This document shows, in pieces, positions 34,901 to 46,121 of a DNA stretch of 64,000 nt. Numbering within the stretch: position 1 is the stretch's first letter; each line of letters begins with the position of its first letter. Below the pieces are notes generated by a model. It ran no database searches. It was not told where the DNA came from and worked only from the letters and a program-made list of their open reading frames with translations. The DNA is from Bryopsis sp. KO-2023 (taxonomy: Eukaryota; Chlorophyta; Ulvophyceae; Bryopsidales; Bryopsidaceae), in the NCBI GenBank assembly GCA_030272585.1, contig BSYQ01000007.1, positions 4,220,001-4,284,000 on the forward strand, given 5' to 3'. Position numbers and translations under genes: made by a program.

Positions 34901-37900
34901 TGATCAGCAAGAAACAGAAAAAGAACAAGAACAAGAAAAAGTCACACGTAAGGCAAATCTATAAAAAAAAAAGCAAAAAAAAAAGCCAGGCTAATCTGAA
35001 CATGAAATTAAGAAGATGAAAAGCTTGCAAGTCCGCCTTGAAAAAAAAAGAGGACAGAAAGAAGGATTTTTTTTTCTCGTCAGACTTGGAAAGTTGTTCT
35101 ACGAAAACTGTGATATTCACCATTTCGAAAACGATTCAGAGTGTACCCATCGATGGCAAGTTTTTTGTCAAAGGCAAAGTAGAAAGCTTTTGGAAACATA
35201 TAGGCCCCAACTGCAACACGCACACAAAAAAAAGGTAAAAAGAAAAAGAAGTTCTCAATACCTTTGAACAACAACAATGTTGCGAGGGAAACAAATATAT
35301 ACATTAATTAAAAAAAAACAAAGGATTCGATACGGATCATTATTCAAAGAGAAAGAATATATATTTTTTCTGTCTGGATGCAACTTTTCTACGACTACGT
35401 TTTCTTTGGGAGATCTTTGGAACCTTTCTTTGGCGACCAGGGCCCCAAAACTCTATTTATATTTTATTAGTTTTTTTTTCCCTCCAATATCTGGCACCAC
35501 ATCCATATTCCTGGACCAAAATTCAGGACCAATTTAAAAACAAGAAAAATGTTGGGGAAAAAAGAATTAAAAAATCCCCCCCCCCCCCCAAAGAAAAAAA
35601 AAATTAAAAAAATCGCACCCGACTGCTGAAAGTAACTGAACTGCTGCTCCAAAATCGACCTGGCGGCATCTACTCCCTCTTTCGACCCTTTGCATAAAAC
35701 CGCCCCTTCAGTCTCGGCCAAATCCAATGAAACTATTCCAGGGCATTGACTTCGTATGAACCTGATGTTGCACCCCTTGCTCCCGATCAAACTCCCAAAT
35801 GAATATCCTGGAGGCAATTTTATTTTGGCAACCTGTCTGTTGTGCAGCGACAAAGCTGACATTCGGCCCTCCAGGGAGGGGGTGGCCTGCTGCGAGTGGA
35901 AATCCCAGCCTGAACTCAGGGCTTCTTTGCTGGATGTTGGAGAGCTGGGAAGAACCACCAAACAAACAGAAAACATGAAACGATTGTCCAAGGAAAAGAA
36001 AAAAAAAAGAGGGGGGGGGAGGAAAGTTGGGTGATCAAATTTTGGCAAGCGGCCTCCACCATTCCGGCTCTGTTTTCTCAAATGTATTACATTCGGATGG
36101 AAAAACCTCCTCTAGCTTGCCCAGAATACGAACGAGCGATGCTAGGCTTTTTTGCGGGACGGGGAGCCTTTATACATTTTATAGGCAAAACAGATGAACG
36201 AAAGCCAAAAAGAGAAAAGAAATAAAAAAACTACTCACCGCATCCATTGATATGGAAGTTTCGACAGAAATTCTTTCCAAGATATGTACATTAGTTGCCT
36301 TCATGTGGATATTGGGCACGTTCAATTCGTTCCGATCCAATTTTTTTCTTTTCAAACAATAAAAGTCAGTGCAAAGGTCCCCCCCCCCCCCTTCTTCATT
36401 TTGTTTTTTTTTTCCACCTGACTGTGGTGCTGCAAGCAATTCCACTTGGCCCAGCTTCAACATTATTCCATGCACATCGTCGAAACCCACCAGGGCGAGC
36501 CTGGGGAAATTTTCAAATTCACTCAGATTCTTAAAAAACTTCAACACAAAAAAACACCTCTTGAAAAACACACACACAGGTCAGCAAAAAGCATCCCATG
36601 CAATCGATGTTTTTCCCCACATACAGCCACCCCCCCCCCAAAAAAAAATAAAACCAAAAAAAACCACACCGGGTAATGATTGCATTGAAACAATCGACCC
36701 TCACTTTGTCCAGCTCTTGGGCGAACGTTTGGGATTCCTGCATCGCACAGAGTGCCGCCCGAATGAGGAAATGCACCCTGGAGCATTTTTCCAACTGGAG
36801 GCTCCAATCGCCCAGCTCCCACCATGCCGCCAGCGGAACCAGAGCCTCCCCCAATCCCCACAAACTTTTCACACATCTGGATATCCACACAACACACCCA
36901 AATTGCTGCTCGTTTTGATCAGATTCTACCAGAAACTTCTTGCTATAATATATTAACAAAAGACCCTTCTTGGCGGACACCCCCCAAAAAAAACAAAAAC
37001 AAAAACCCCTAAAAAACCCAGTAAACACAAGTGGTGGTGGGTTTGGAGGGTGTCGAGTTCTTACCCTTCGATTGCCATCAGCACATCCTCCAAAGAGTCC
37101 ATCAATTTTTTTCTGAAGGCTTCTCTGGCGGATGCAACCACTTTTTTCATATCTGGATTGAACGATTGTTCGGGCAAAACCGTCAGGAGCTCCAGCATAC
37201 ATTCCCTACTTTTTTCTACCACCCACTCCTCCTCCTGAACGGAAAAAAAAAAAAATGGGAAGGGTTGGAAATCAAAATTATAGCTTTAAGAAAAGGATAT
37301 CCCCCCCCTCCCAAAAAAAAATAAAAAAATACAAGAATTGGAAAGGTAAGAAACCCATGAGCCCACCTCAGTTCCACAGTGGATGGGTTTTGTACCGGCT
37401 GAGGAAAGAAAAAAATATACTAAAGAAAAACAACGATAAAATAGCGGTGCTTATCGAAAAACACCATCATAATATTGTCCCCCCCCCCCACCAAAAAAAA
37501 AAAGTAGGGAAAAAAAGGGAAAAAAAACAGGGGGACCTCACTTTTCCAGCCACTCCACTGTTGCTTCCATCAGAAAAATCGAAGCCTTGCGAAATGATGC
37601 CCATCCGCTTGCCCAGATAACCAACAACGGAGCTCCCTTCCCATATTTCTTCGTTTCCTTGAATTGCCAATGCGCTCAAGCCCACACACAATGCCGTTCG
37701 ATCCGTCGAGCAGGTGCATCCGGACAGTCCTTTCAGCAGCACTTCACGGATGCCTTTTTGACCATCGCTGGATAATTCTGAGATGTCCTCTATTACCTGG
37801 TTGGATTGATTTTGAAAAGAAGAGGGGGGGGGAATAAGAACCACCACGAAGGATCCATCAGTTGATTCCACTCTTTTCATTTTCACATATAGCTCCAGAT

Positions 37901-38357
37901 GTTGCATGTGTGTCAGGGCATTCCCATGTTTTGTTTTGGTTGGGGGTTGAGTGGGAAGGGCGCCGATTTTTGCATTGGTTTCCATGCAAACTAAGGGGGG
38001 GGGGGAGGGGGGGGAATTTGATCGAGGGTTTTTGTTGTTTAATGTAGAATTTGTTTTGTCTATTAATGAAATCCCGGAGTGGAAAGCTGCAGCAGGAAAT
38101 TGCACGAAGGCCAAAAGAGGAATCTGGAAGTCGGCTACCTTCGACTTGAGCTCCTCTGCCGACACCTCCTCTTCCACATCCCAAGTGCCTGATCGAAAAT
38201 CGAAATCATGCCCACTGAAAACGCTCCAAAGCTTCTCCACAGATGTCTTCGACATCATTCGAATCCAGACGTCAAATGTCGCTGCGGCAAAGCGATTTCT
38301 GAGATAATTTTGATGGGAGCATTTGAGCATTTGAATAAACAGCTTCCTGGGTACGAC
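31995..38357 (-). CDS. Unidentified multi-exon locus with a KH-like segment (one or two genes)
   Basis: At least a dozen minus-strand exons with good borders lie here. From the 5' side: VVPRKLFIQMLKCSHQNYLR...VEKLWSVFSGHDFDFRSGTW (38357-38150); VIEDISELSSDGQKGIREVL...TALCVGLSALAIQGNEEIWE (37800-37540); EEEWVVEKSRECMLELL...LMDSLEDVLMAIEG (37235-37070); SLWGLGEALVPLAAWWELGD (36880-36670); FPRLALVGFDDVHGIMLKLG (36520-36430); NVHILERISVETSISMDA (36305-36240); a KH-like stretch with IKLPPGYSFGSLIGSKGCNI (35940-35620), whose GSKG is the RNA-binding loop signature; VPVLFKKFVDAIEQIAPKAH (34490-34375); ENIKAAFTNAVTTEICKNVE (33880-33680); and the end, FREEVKLAARGYTSD, at 31995. The helical 5' half and the KH-like 3' half may be separate genes. 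I do not recognise the family. The 5' end is not found. Confidence 0.6.
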
Positions 38358-38892
38358 CTGGCGACATCCATATTTTGAAAGCACATTGATGGGGGGCGCA
38401 AAACCAAGGGAAACTTGAATTGAGATCTTATTTTTATATATATGTATATATTTCTTTCTTTCTGTGAAGAGGGGGTGTTCTTGAAAGCGAGGGAAATTGT
38501 TGTTTGCTTGCTGGATGCCAGTTGGGTTTATGACTGAGTCCTTGCCAGCCTGTGAGATTTTTTTAATCAATATGCAAAAAGATTCAAATTTGTAGATTCA
38601 ACAAAACACAGAGGGGATTGCTCGAAATCCATCGGAAATCCAAGTGCCTATTTTGGTAAAATGCTCCAGCCTTACAAATCCGCTCAGGTTCCCTTTTACA
38701 ATAAGACTCTATGTTGTTTTACAAACCACCACACCTCCCACCCTTATTTTGCATGACAAAAAAAAAAAAAAACGAAACAAAAAATTGAACACCAACACGA
38801 TAAAAGCACCGAGCACAACACTTTTGCGAAAATTCCTGGAGCGAAAGATTGCGAAGAAAAAAAAAAAGAAAACGATTTTTATCAGTTTAGGA

Positions 38893-40834
38893 TCAGGATT
38901 GATTGGTTCTTCGATCGACTCCTTGGTCCATTGCAGATTGGCTGAGCATCGCACCCCCAGCAATAGCTTTGTTGGTTTTGGTTTGCCGCCGTTTTTCAAA
39001 GTCGCTCCACCCTTCGATGGATTCCAGAATCTGAATCATTCAACAGGACCTCCCTCAAAAACACAACTAACAACAGAATCGCAGAAATAAAATAAATAAA
39101 ATACATTAAAAAATTAATAGTAAATAAATGAACCATGCAAAAATCCATACATCCATTTCATCCATAAGTAAACGAATCCGTAACATACAATGGATCCTAT
39201 GGGAAAAAAAAAACCCTCAACAAATCCTTGACAAAAAATCAGAACGAGGAGACTTCATGAACAACAAAAAAAAGGGGGTTAATGGAAAAAAAAAGAAAGA
39301 CGAAGAAAAAAAAACACTGCTAGCACCCAGCTTTTCATTCACTCTTCAATGTTCTCTGCAATTCCTACCTCCGGAGTTATGGGATTCGAGTGGAGGGAAA
39401 GCGTTTGCAACGCCACGCAGTTCACCAATATTGCCGGAGGCATATTCGCAACCCGGTTATTGTCCAGCCCGAGCGTTTTCAGTTTTTTCAATTTTCCGAG
39501 AGCCTCCGGAACCTCATCCAGGTAATTGTCCGTCGCTTCGATTTCCTCCAACCCAGAGCAATCCCCGATGGAGTCTGGCAAAGCGTGCAGCTTGTTTCGG
39601 GCGATGTGGAGCTGTTTCAGCATGGTGAGTTTTCCCAAGGAATCCGGCAAATTGGATAAGTTATTGAAGGACAGCGACAGCTGCTCCAGTCTGGATAAAT
39701 CGCCGATGCTTTCCGGAAGGATCGAGAGTTGGTTGAAGTCCAAAACGAGGACCTGGATGGAAAGACCTGAAACAGATGTTAATCGCCTAACATGTATTTA
39801 TATATGAGTTTTTTCTATATATGTTTCTTTAAATTAAAAAAAAAGAAACCTGCTGGGAAGCAGGCCTGGGAGCTAGGCCTGGGTCGGGCAATTCTTTCAG
39901 TCATGGATTACCGCTCAGTTTATGAATCGATCTTGATGTGCACATATTTATTTTCTTGAAATATCTTTTTTTGTCTATAACATTATCATTGTTTTTCTCA
40001 ATATTGTTGTTCTTTTTAAACATTCCTCTTTTTTTTCCAGTATTTTTTTTTTTAATAAATATTATTATTGCTGTTTTTAATACTATTATTTTTTCAATCC
40101 TCTTATCGTTTCTTATGATGAACGAAGTATCTTTTGTTTACTATTCTTATTATTTTTGGCGTTTCTTTTCTTTTCGTTTTTTTTTTTTTTTCTTCAACAC
40201 TCTTATTGTTGTATTTTTTTTCTAAATCCCAGAATATCTTCATCAATGGTTGATTCATGGAAGCAAAAAAAGGAGCATCGACGTTCAATTTCGGTACCTT
40301 GATTTGGGCTAGTTGCCCTATGACTGACGGGATTTCGACCAGCACATTTTTTGCCAAATTCAACCTCTGCAGCGATGCCAGATCCACGATCGAAGCTGGC
40401 AAATTCCTCAGTCGATTGTTGGTTGCATCCAAAGTAGTCACTTTGGAACCCAGCTCCACCACTGACAATGGCAATTCCTATACAAAATTGGGGCAAAACA
40501 GGGGTTATTTATCTATTCAACTTTTTTTTTATTTGAAGAGAAAACACCATGGAGCTCGAGGTACCCAACACTCTACAGCTTTGCCCAAATCTGCTTCCAG
40601 AAAAGGAGGAAAAAGAATAAATATATTTCTTGTTTTTTTTTTAATATCAACACAAACAAACTGTTTTTAGGATCCGATATATCCTACACATAAGCTTTTT
40701 TTTTTGCGTTTTTCTTGCGGCAGCACCTTCAGTTTTTCGTCCCTCAAAGAAACGATCCCGGTTCGAGCCCAGCCCTCGAGCCTTTGAGCTTTGGCCTTGC
40801 GGGAAAGACGAAAAGAACCACAGCAATTTCCCAT
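38893..40834 (-). CDS. N-myristoylated leucine-rich-repeat protein, LRRC57-like
   Basis: Four exons, 40834-40727, 40477-40298, 39752-39369 and 39030-38893, give 269 residues in phase. The start MGNCCGSFR carries the G2 and cysteines of an N-myristoylation plus palmitoylation signal, so the protein should be on the inner face of a membrane. About nine 23-residue leucine-rich repeats of the Ras-suppressor type follow, for example LDATNNRLRNLPASIVDL, LSLSFNNLSNLPDSLGKL, LHIARNKLHALPDSIGD and LGLDNNRVANMPPAIL. The end, ILESIEGWSDFEKRRQ, corresponds to the ELEGYDKYMERF-type tail of LRRC57. Its length, start and tail fit LRRC57 (239 residues in animals). The function of this family is poorly known. 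Confidence 0.85.
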
Positions 40835-43800
40835 TTCGCGCTCGCGTTCCTCTCTTCGAAATTAAACCAAGATTAGATACGCCCTTCTGGGTTTTGAGGA
40901 AATTCGATCCACGAAAACAGCGACGCCCCAAGCCAAAACCCAAGCATGCAATCGTCCGAGGTGGCAACGGTGTGACTCGTATTGATATTAGTAATAACAC
41001 ATTACTGTCATTAAACTTTTTCAATCAGGTGATTAAGAGGCTTTCAATCCATCAATCAATGATTACATCTTGACACACTGCTCCTATCTAAACCCAATAC
41101 CAGACAATCAGCTCATCAGAAAAACAAACTTTTTTCCATAAGCCCTTCTGCAAGAAACAACCAAAAAAGCAAAAATTGGCTTTTTACACTTGTCCGTTCT
41201 CAGGTGATTCAGGAGGCAGTGTATCTTGCAAGCTATTCTGTGCAATTGCATTGGGGCTCTGGTGTGCGAGGAAGACTGAGGTTCTTCGTGGTCTGACTCG
41301 GTTCTGCCAAAAATAAACCCGTTCGAACTGTAACAACCAGAGTGTGGGAAGTGCTTCTTGCCCTGTACTTAAACTGGGTTGAAACAGCTTTGTTATGAGA
41401 AAATCACTTGGGGGTCGGTCATTCAATCACCACCACTACCACAGCTCATTGATTGAGACTTTGAACCAGGCCCAGGTGTTACAGCCATAGCGACCTACTC
41501 GTTAAGTGTTAATAGATTCCTAAGATTCCACCACCACTGTCAACTGCAGCATTTTATTGAAAAATAATTTGAACCATAACATGGTCGCAAAAAAAAAGGA
41601 GCCGTGCCAGTCATTTCCACACTGAACTGAACCCTCAGTACGAAACATTTGGACCGATCTTTTGTTGATTGAGGAAAGGAAAAAAAAAATAAATCCTGGA
41701 AGGGGTGTGGTATGGAACAAAAGGGGCAGAAATGTTGTTTTCGAGAATGCTCAAAAGGGTAAGAATGTATGTCTTCATTGCAACCCATTATTCTTCTTTC
41801 GCTCATTATTGAAGGGTTTTTTTCCTTTTTTCAACTTCTTCACAAATGCCATGTCTTGCCACGCATCGAGTTCTATTTACAGATCCAAAAACTCTCTCTG
41901 AAGTCGACAGCGTTATTTCCTTTCCTTTCCTTCGTTTTTTTTCTTCCCCCCGTCACATTGGCAAAAACCAAAAAAAAAAAAAAAAATTCCAATAAGCTTG
42001 GAACTAGGATCAACACGGTCGCCCTTATCCGCACTCGAAGGAGTGTGGATTTTTCTTTTTTTTCTTGTCCAAAGATAACCCCCAAACGAACAAAGTGCCT
42101 GTGTTTTCTTTTTCTTTTTTTTTCACTCCACTTCACCCCCCCCTCCCCCTTTTTTTTTGTTTTCTTCTTTTTTTTCCTAAGAACGATGATTCAAGAAACC
42201 CATTGCAAAGATCTTCCTTTTTTCTGTTTTCCTTTTGTTATCCTATCTTTTCTTTTTTCGGAAAACTTTTTTTTTCCTTCTGTAAATCCACTTTTTTTTT
42301 TTTTCTTTCGGTCACTTTCCTTCAAAACTTATCACGTGATCTCCTCAATTTTGAATAGCAGGTCAGATACACACAACACTCGGAGATATATTTCTCGATA
42401 TCTATGTATATGTATATTTATATATACTTTTGGAGCTAAATACAGCACACCCCAAGAATATATACACAAATTAATTGAGGAAAAAAAAATTTCAAAAACA
42501 AAAAAGTTTATTACGACGTCAACTTTTTTTTTTCCTCCCCTTCCCCAGCCCCATCTATTTTTTTTTCTCTCTTTTCCATCTATTTCTTTTTGTTTTTTGC
42601 TCTCTCCTCAACAAAACGCACAAAATCTTTGCACTATATATTTGACCCAACATCAATCACCTAAACTTCCACAAATTTAATATCTTTCCCTTCCCCCCCA
42701 CACACACTCTCTCTCTCTCTATCTTTTGCATCTCTCTGGATCTTTTTTGAGGGGGGATAGGGGGGGTTTCTTTTTTTTCCCTATGATATATATATATATG
42801 TATATATATATATATTCCCATACAGAAGCTCGCCTATAATTTCCATATCTTCTATTCTCTTCTTTTTTTTTCTCCTTTTTCTCTTTTTCTTTTTCAAATA
42901 TATATTTTCCCTCCTTTTCGAATGCCCAAGCTATTCTTTCTTTTTCTTTTTCTTTTTTTTTTTTTTTTTTGTTCCCCAAATCTATCATGTTAGGAATTCC
43001 TCTCTAGCATTCTTTTGTTTTCCAAAAATTCTAATAAACATTTTACTCCCTTTTTTTCTTTCTTTCTTTCTTCTTTTTTTTCCAAGTGGATATTTTCCAA
43101 TCGCATAAACAAGAAAAAAACACAAAACAAAAACCATTTTCCCCCCCTCATCCCCTGAAAACTTTATATGTCACCTGAACTTTTTTTTTTGCCTTTTCCT
43201 TTTGCCTTTTTCCTGTTTTTTTGTTGTTTTTTTGCCTTCCTCCCCCACACCACACTATACCATAAACCGCCCCCCTTGTTCAGGCACCTGTTTGTTTCTG
43301 TTCTCTTTTTTTCCCCCTTTTTTTGTTTTTCCTTTTCGCATCTCAAATTAATATGTACAAAAACATTTGGATCAGCAACGTGAGAAACAAGGCAGATAGT
43401 CTATTGGAGCAAATTGGGTGAAGAGTTTCCTCGACCTATCCATCATTACAGTCCAAACACCAGAAAAAAAAAACTAAAAAAAAAAAAAGAAAAAAAAAAG
43501 CGAACAGAAAAACCAGAAAAAAAAGGTGAACAAAACAGCCACTGAACACCTTTCTCATCCCTCCCCCCCCCCAAACAAAAAAAACAACCACCCTTCATTT
43601 AAATCTTAAATGAGTCGAATTACTAATCACAGACATCCATTTTTTTTCCAATTATGTGAATGCTATTTGTTTTATTGTGCCTTTACGATCAGACAAAGAA
43701 TTTCTCCGTTTTTCTGTTTCCTTTTTCTTGCTCTTTTTTTTTTTTTTCTTTCTTTCCCCTTCCCCTTTGAAAATTTGATTCATTCAAATTTTAAAATCGA

Positions 43801-44816
43801 AAAGGATTCCACACCTGGTGAAGGTGAATGATGTAGACCAGAACCGCTCTGAAGCGGGTAATCCAGGGACACATCCTGTGACTGTCCCTGAATGTTTCCA
43901 AAAATAAAATAAATAAAATAAAACCAATGCAATGCAATGCAATGTAAACAACTGCATTATTCATATTCCAACCATGGTGGTGTTGCACTTTCATTTCCAC
44001 TAAAAAAATGAAGTTTTTTGCCAGAATCTCGACCATCAGTCATCGAGACTTCAGATGTTCTCGAGGAAAACCATTCATGACGGGCAAAAAAAACAAAAAA
44101 AACACACACACACACACTTTTTTTTTCGATTGATAAATAAAAATAAAAATATATTGCAGTTGATTCAGAGGTATGAGCACAGGGGAGTACGAACCTCTAG
44201 CAGTTGTGATGGACTTCCACCCAAGTCCCTTTTTCCATCTTCAGCGCTTTTTCCCATTCCGGAGCCCTTGTCACCCTTTATTCACACACACAGAGAAAAA
44301 AATCTTCACGACTGTACTTTTTTTTTTTTTTGGAATAATCAATCAGTTGAGAAGTGATCAAGTCCAAAAAAAAAAAACAGAACAGATTTCTGCAGGCAAC
44401 AAAAAACTGGAGCCATTGTATGAATGAAAGGGCACAAATAGTTTTCTCTTTCTTCCTTGTTCTGCAGAATTTCAGAGTTTTAATTTTTTTAAATTTTTTT
44501 CCCTGGAGAATGAGGGGACCAGGAAACTCACCTCAAACTGCGGGGGTAGAAGGTCCACAAGCAACAGCAAACAAATCACCTGTCAGACTTACTCACTGGA
44601 TGGCATCATAAGGTCAACAAAACAAAAAAAAACACATCTATAGTTGTTCATATTAATTTATCTAAGTTCATTTTTTCTTCTTTGAATATAGATTACATCT
44701 CAATATTACATCGAGAATGAAAGCCCCAAGGAGCCCCCATACAATATGCAAATGAGTGATGTGGACCTTGTTTTATTACTATTATTACATTAGACTTTAT
44801 TATTATTAATGATGAA
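40835..44816. other. Four-kilobase gene-poor region, strongly pyrimidine-rich from 41880 to 43800
   Basis: I find no exon that looks coding on either strand. The stretch from about 41880 to 43800 is dominated by T- and CT-runs with C-runs, and holds an AT microsatellite at 42785-42815. A long open frame at 41769-42680 is simply the translation of this T-rich DNA into phenylalanine, serine and leucine. Repeat A copy 2 lies at 41420-41530. A long 3' untranslated region of the NF-YB gene may extend into the right part. Confidence 0.55.
41420..41530 (-). repeat. Dispersed repeat A, copy 2
   Basis: In reverse complement this matches 29385-29475 (see that entry). Here it lies in gene-free DNA. Confidence 0.85.
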
Positions 44817-45672
44817 TTACACACAAATCACACATGAATCAGTCCATGCATGAGGATGCATGAGCTGTGGAGGATTCAAACGAACCTCTCGATGTTTCTG
44901 GAGGAAAAGCTTCAGGGGTTCCACGTATTCCTCAAACCCCAAGGTGCTCAATGCCCACAGCAAATCCTCCCCATTTATTGTTTTTCTTTTCTCCCGCTGG
45001 CACTTGTCACTAGCCCTGGCATCCACCAAAAAAAACATAAAAAAAACAAACATTGCATGCAGTATCATTAAGTATGTGTGTGTGTGTGTGTGTGCGAGGG
45101 AAATGCAACCGCTTACAAACAAATGCTTCCTGGATTTCTATACATTATCTATAATAATAGCTTGTGTTTTAGGTTTGATAGATTGATTTGAAGTTTTGCT
45201 TTAAAAAAAAATCTCAAGGTCTGGATTTCGCCCCCCCACCCCCCTCCCTGATGGATGAACCAAAAAAAAAACATGATGTCAGTCATAGGGTCCGCTGTGA
45301 CTACTCGTTTCGGGTTTACGAGAGTTTCGGAACCTTTCTAACCCCCAAAAAACACACGAACGAAGGCACCTCTCGAACGGCGCTCCAGATCCTTTTTTTC
45401 CCAGAACAAACCGTCCCGGTCAACGCCCACGAAACGCGCGCGTATAAGTCTTCTCACTCGCTGGTTATGAAACTGATGAACTCGGAAACGCACTCCTGCA
45501 CCGTCTCCTTGGCATCCTTCGCTATTTTGGCGTTCGTCGGCAGGGCCTTCTTCATGATTCGACTTATGTTGGCGATCGGCAAGAATCTGTCCTGCTCTCT
45601 CACGCTGTTCTCGTACGAACCTCCACCGCCCGATCCGCCCGACCCCCTCAGCGCTGGCCCGTCAGAACTCAT
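44817..45672 (-). CDS. NFYB: NF-YB (HAP3), histone-fold subunit of the CCAAT-binding factor
   Basis: NF-YB pairs with NF-YC through a histone fold and, with NF-YA, binds CCAAT boxes in promoters. Two exons, 45672-45458 and 45015-44817, join in phase to 137 residues. After a glycine/serine-rich start ([10 protein letters not shown]) come [60 protein letters not shown] and [20 protein letters not shown], the whole family core with its DNA-contacting and dimerisation helices intact. The final residues ([13 protein letters not shown]) are not conserved, and a donor-like GTTCGT after QKHRE suggests coding could continue in a further exon downstream. TAF1, another general transcription protein, starts divergently on the other side. 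Confidence 0.95.
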
Positions 45673-46121
45673 ACCTTCTTTTTTCTCCTTTTTCTTTTAG
45701 TGGGGAAGGGGGGCGGGTGACTGTGGGGTTTCTAATATTGTTTTTGTCTTTTTTTTCTGCTGTCTCTCCTGGTGTCAGGGGGGTCGAAGAAGCCAGCGAG
45801 AAGTCGGTGTGTGAAAATGCCAGAAGGAAAGTCATTCAAAGGCAAGCTGAAAGGGAAAACAAAATGAATGAGAGGAGAAAGAAATGAGTAAACTCTCCAG
45901 TACGACGGGGCCACCAGAACACGTGGCCTCGTACGGCAATCGCCACCCAAAATAGAAAACTAGAAAAAAAAAGTATAAGACGAACATAAAAAAAGGGAGG
46001 AGTCGTCTGCGAGCAGAAACGGTGTGCAAGGGAGCGCTAACGGCGAGAAGAGGGTTTTTATCTCCCTGTTTTTATATCTCGGGATCATCATCGGTTTTTG
46101 GCGAGGGTCGATACTGGGAGG
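45673..46121. promoter_or_regulatory. Divergent promoter region, NF-YB and TAF1
   Basis: The start codons of NF-YB (leftward, 45672) and TAF1 (rightward, 46122) lie 449 bases apart. The left part is CT-rich, and the rest is mixed sequence with no protein-like frame. Both promoters must be here. No CCAAT or TATA element was confirmed. Confidence 0.5.

Noticed and set aside
12060-41080. A shared word CAATCAATGATTACAT near 12070 and 41050 as a third dispersed repeat
   Set aside because: The match is only about 20 bases and includes a simple CAAT repeat, so chance is likely.
41769-42680. A 303-codon frame rich in F, S and L that could look like a membrane protein
   Set aside because: It is the translation of a T-rich low-complexity tract; there are no turns, charged loops or family motifs.
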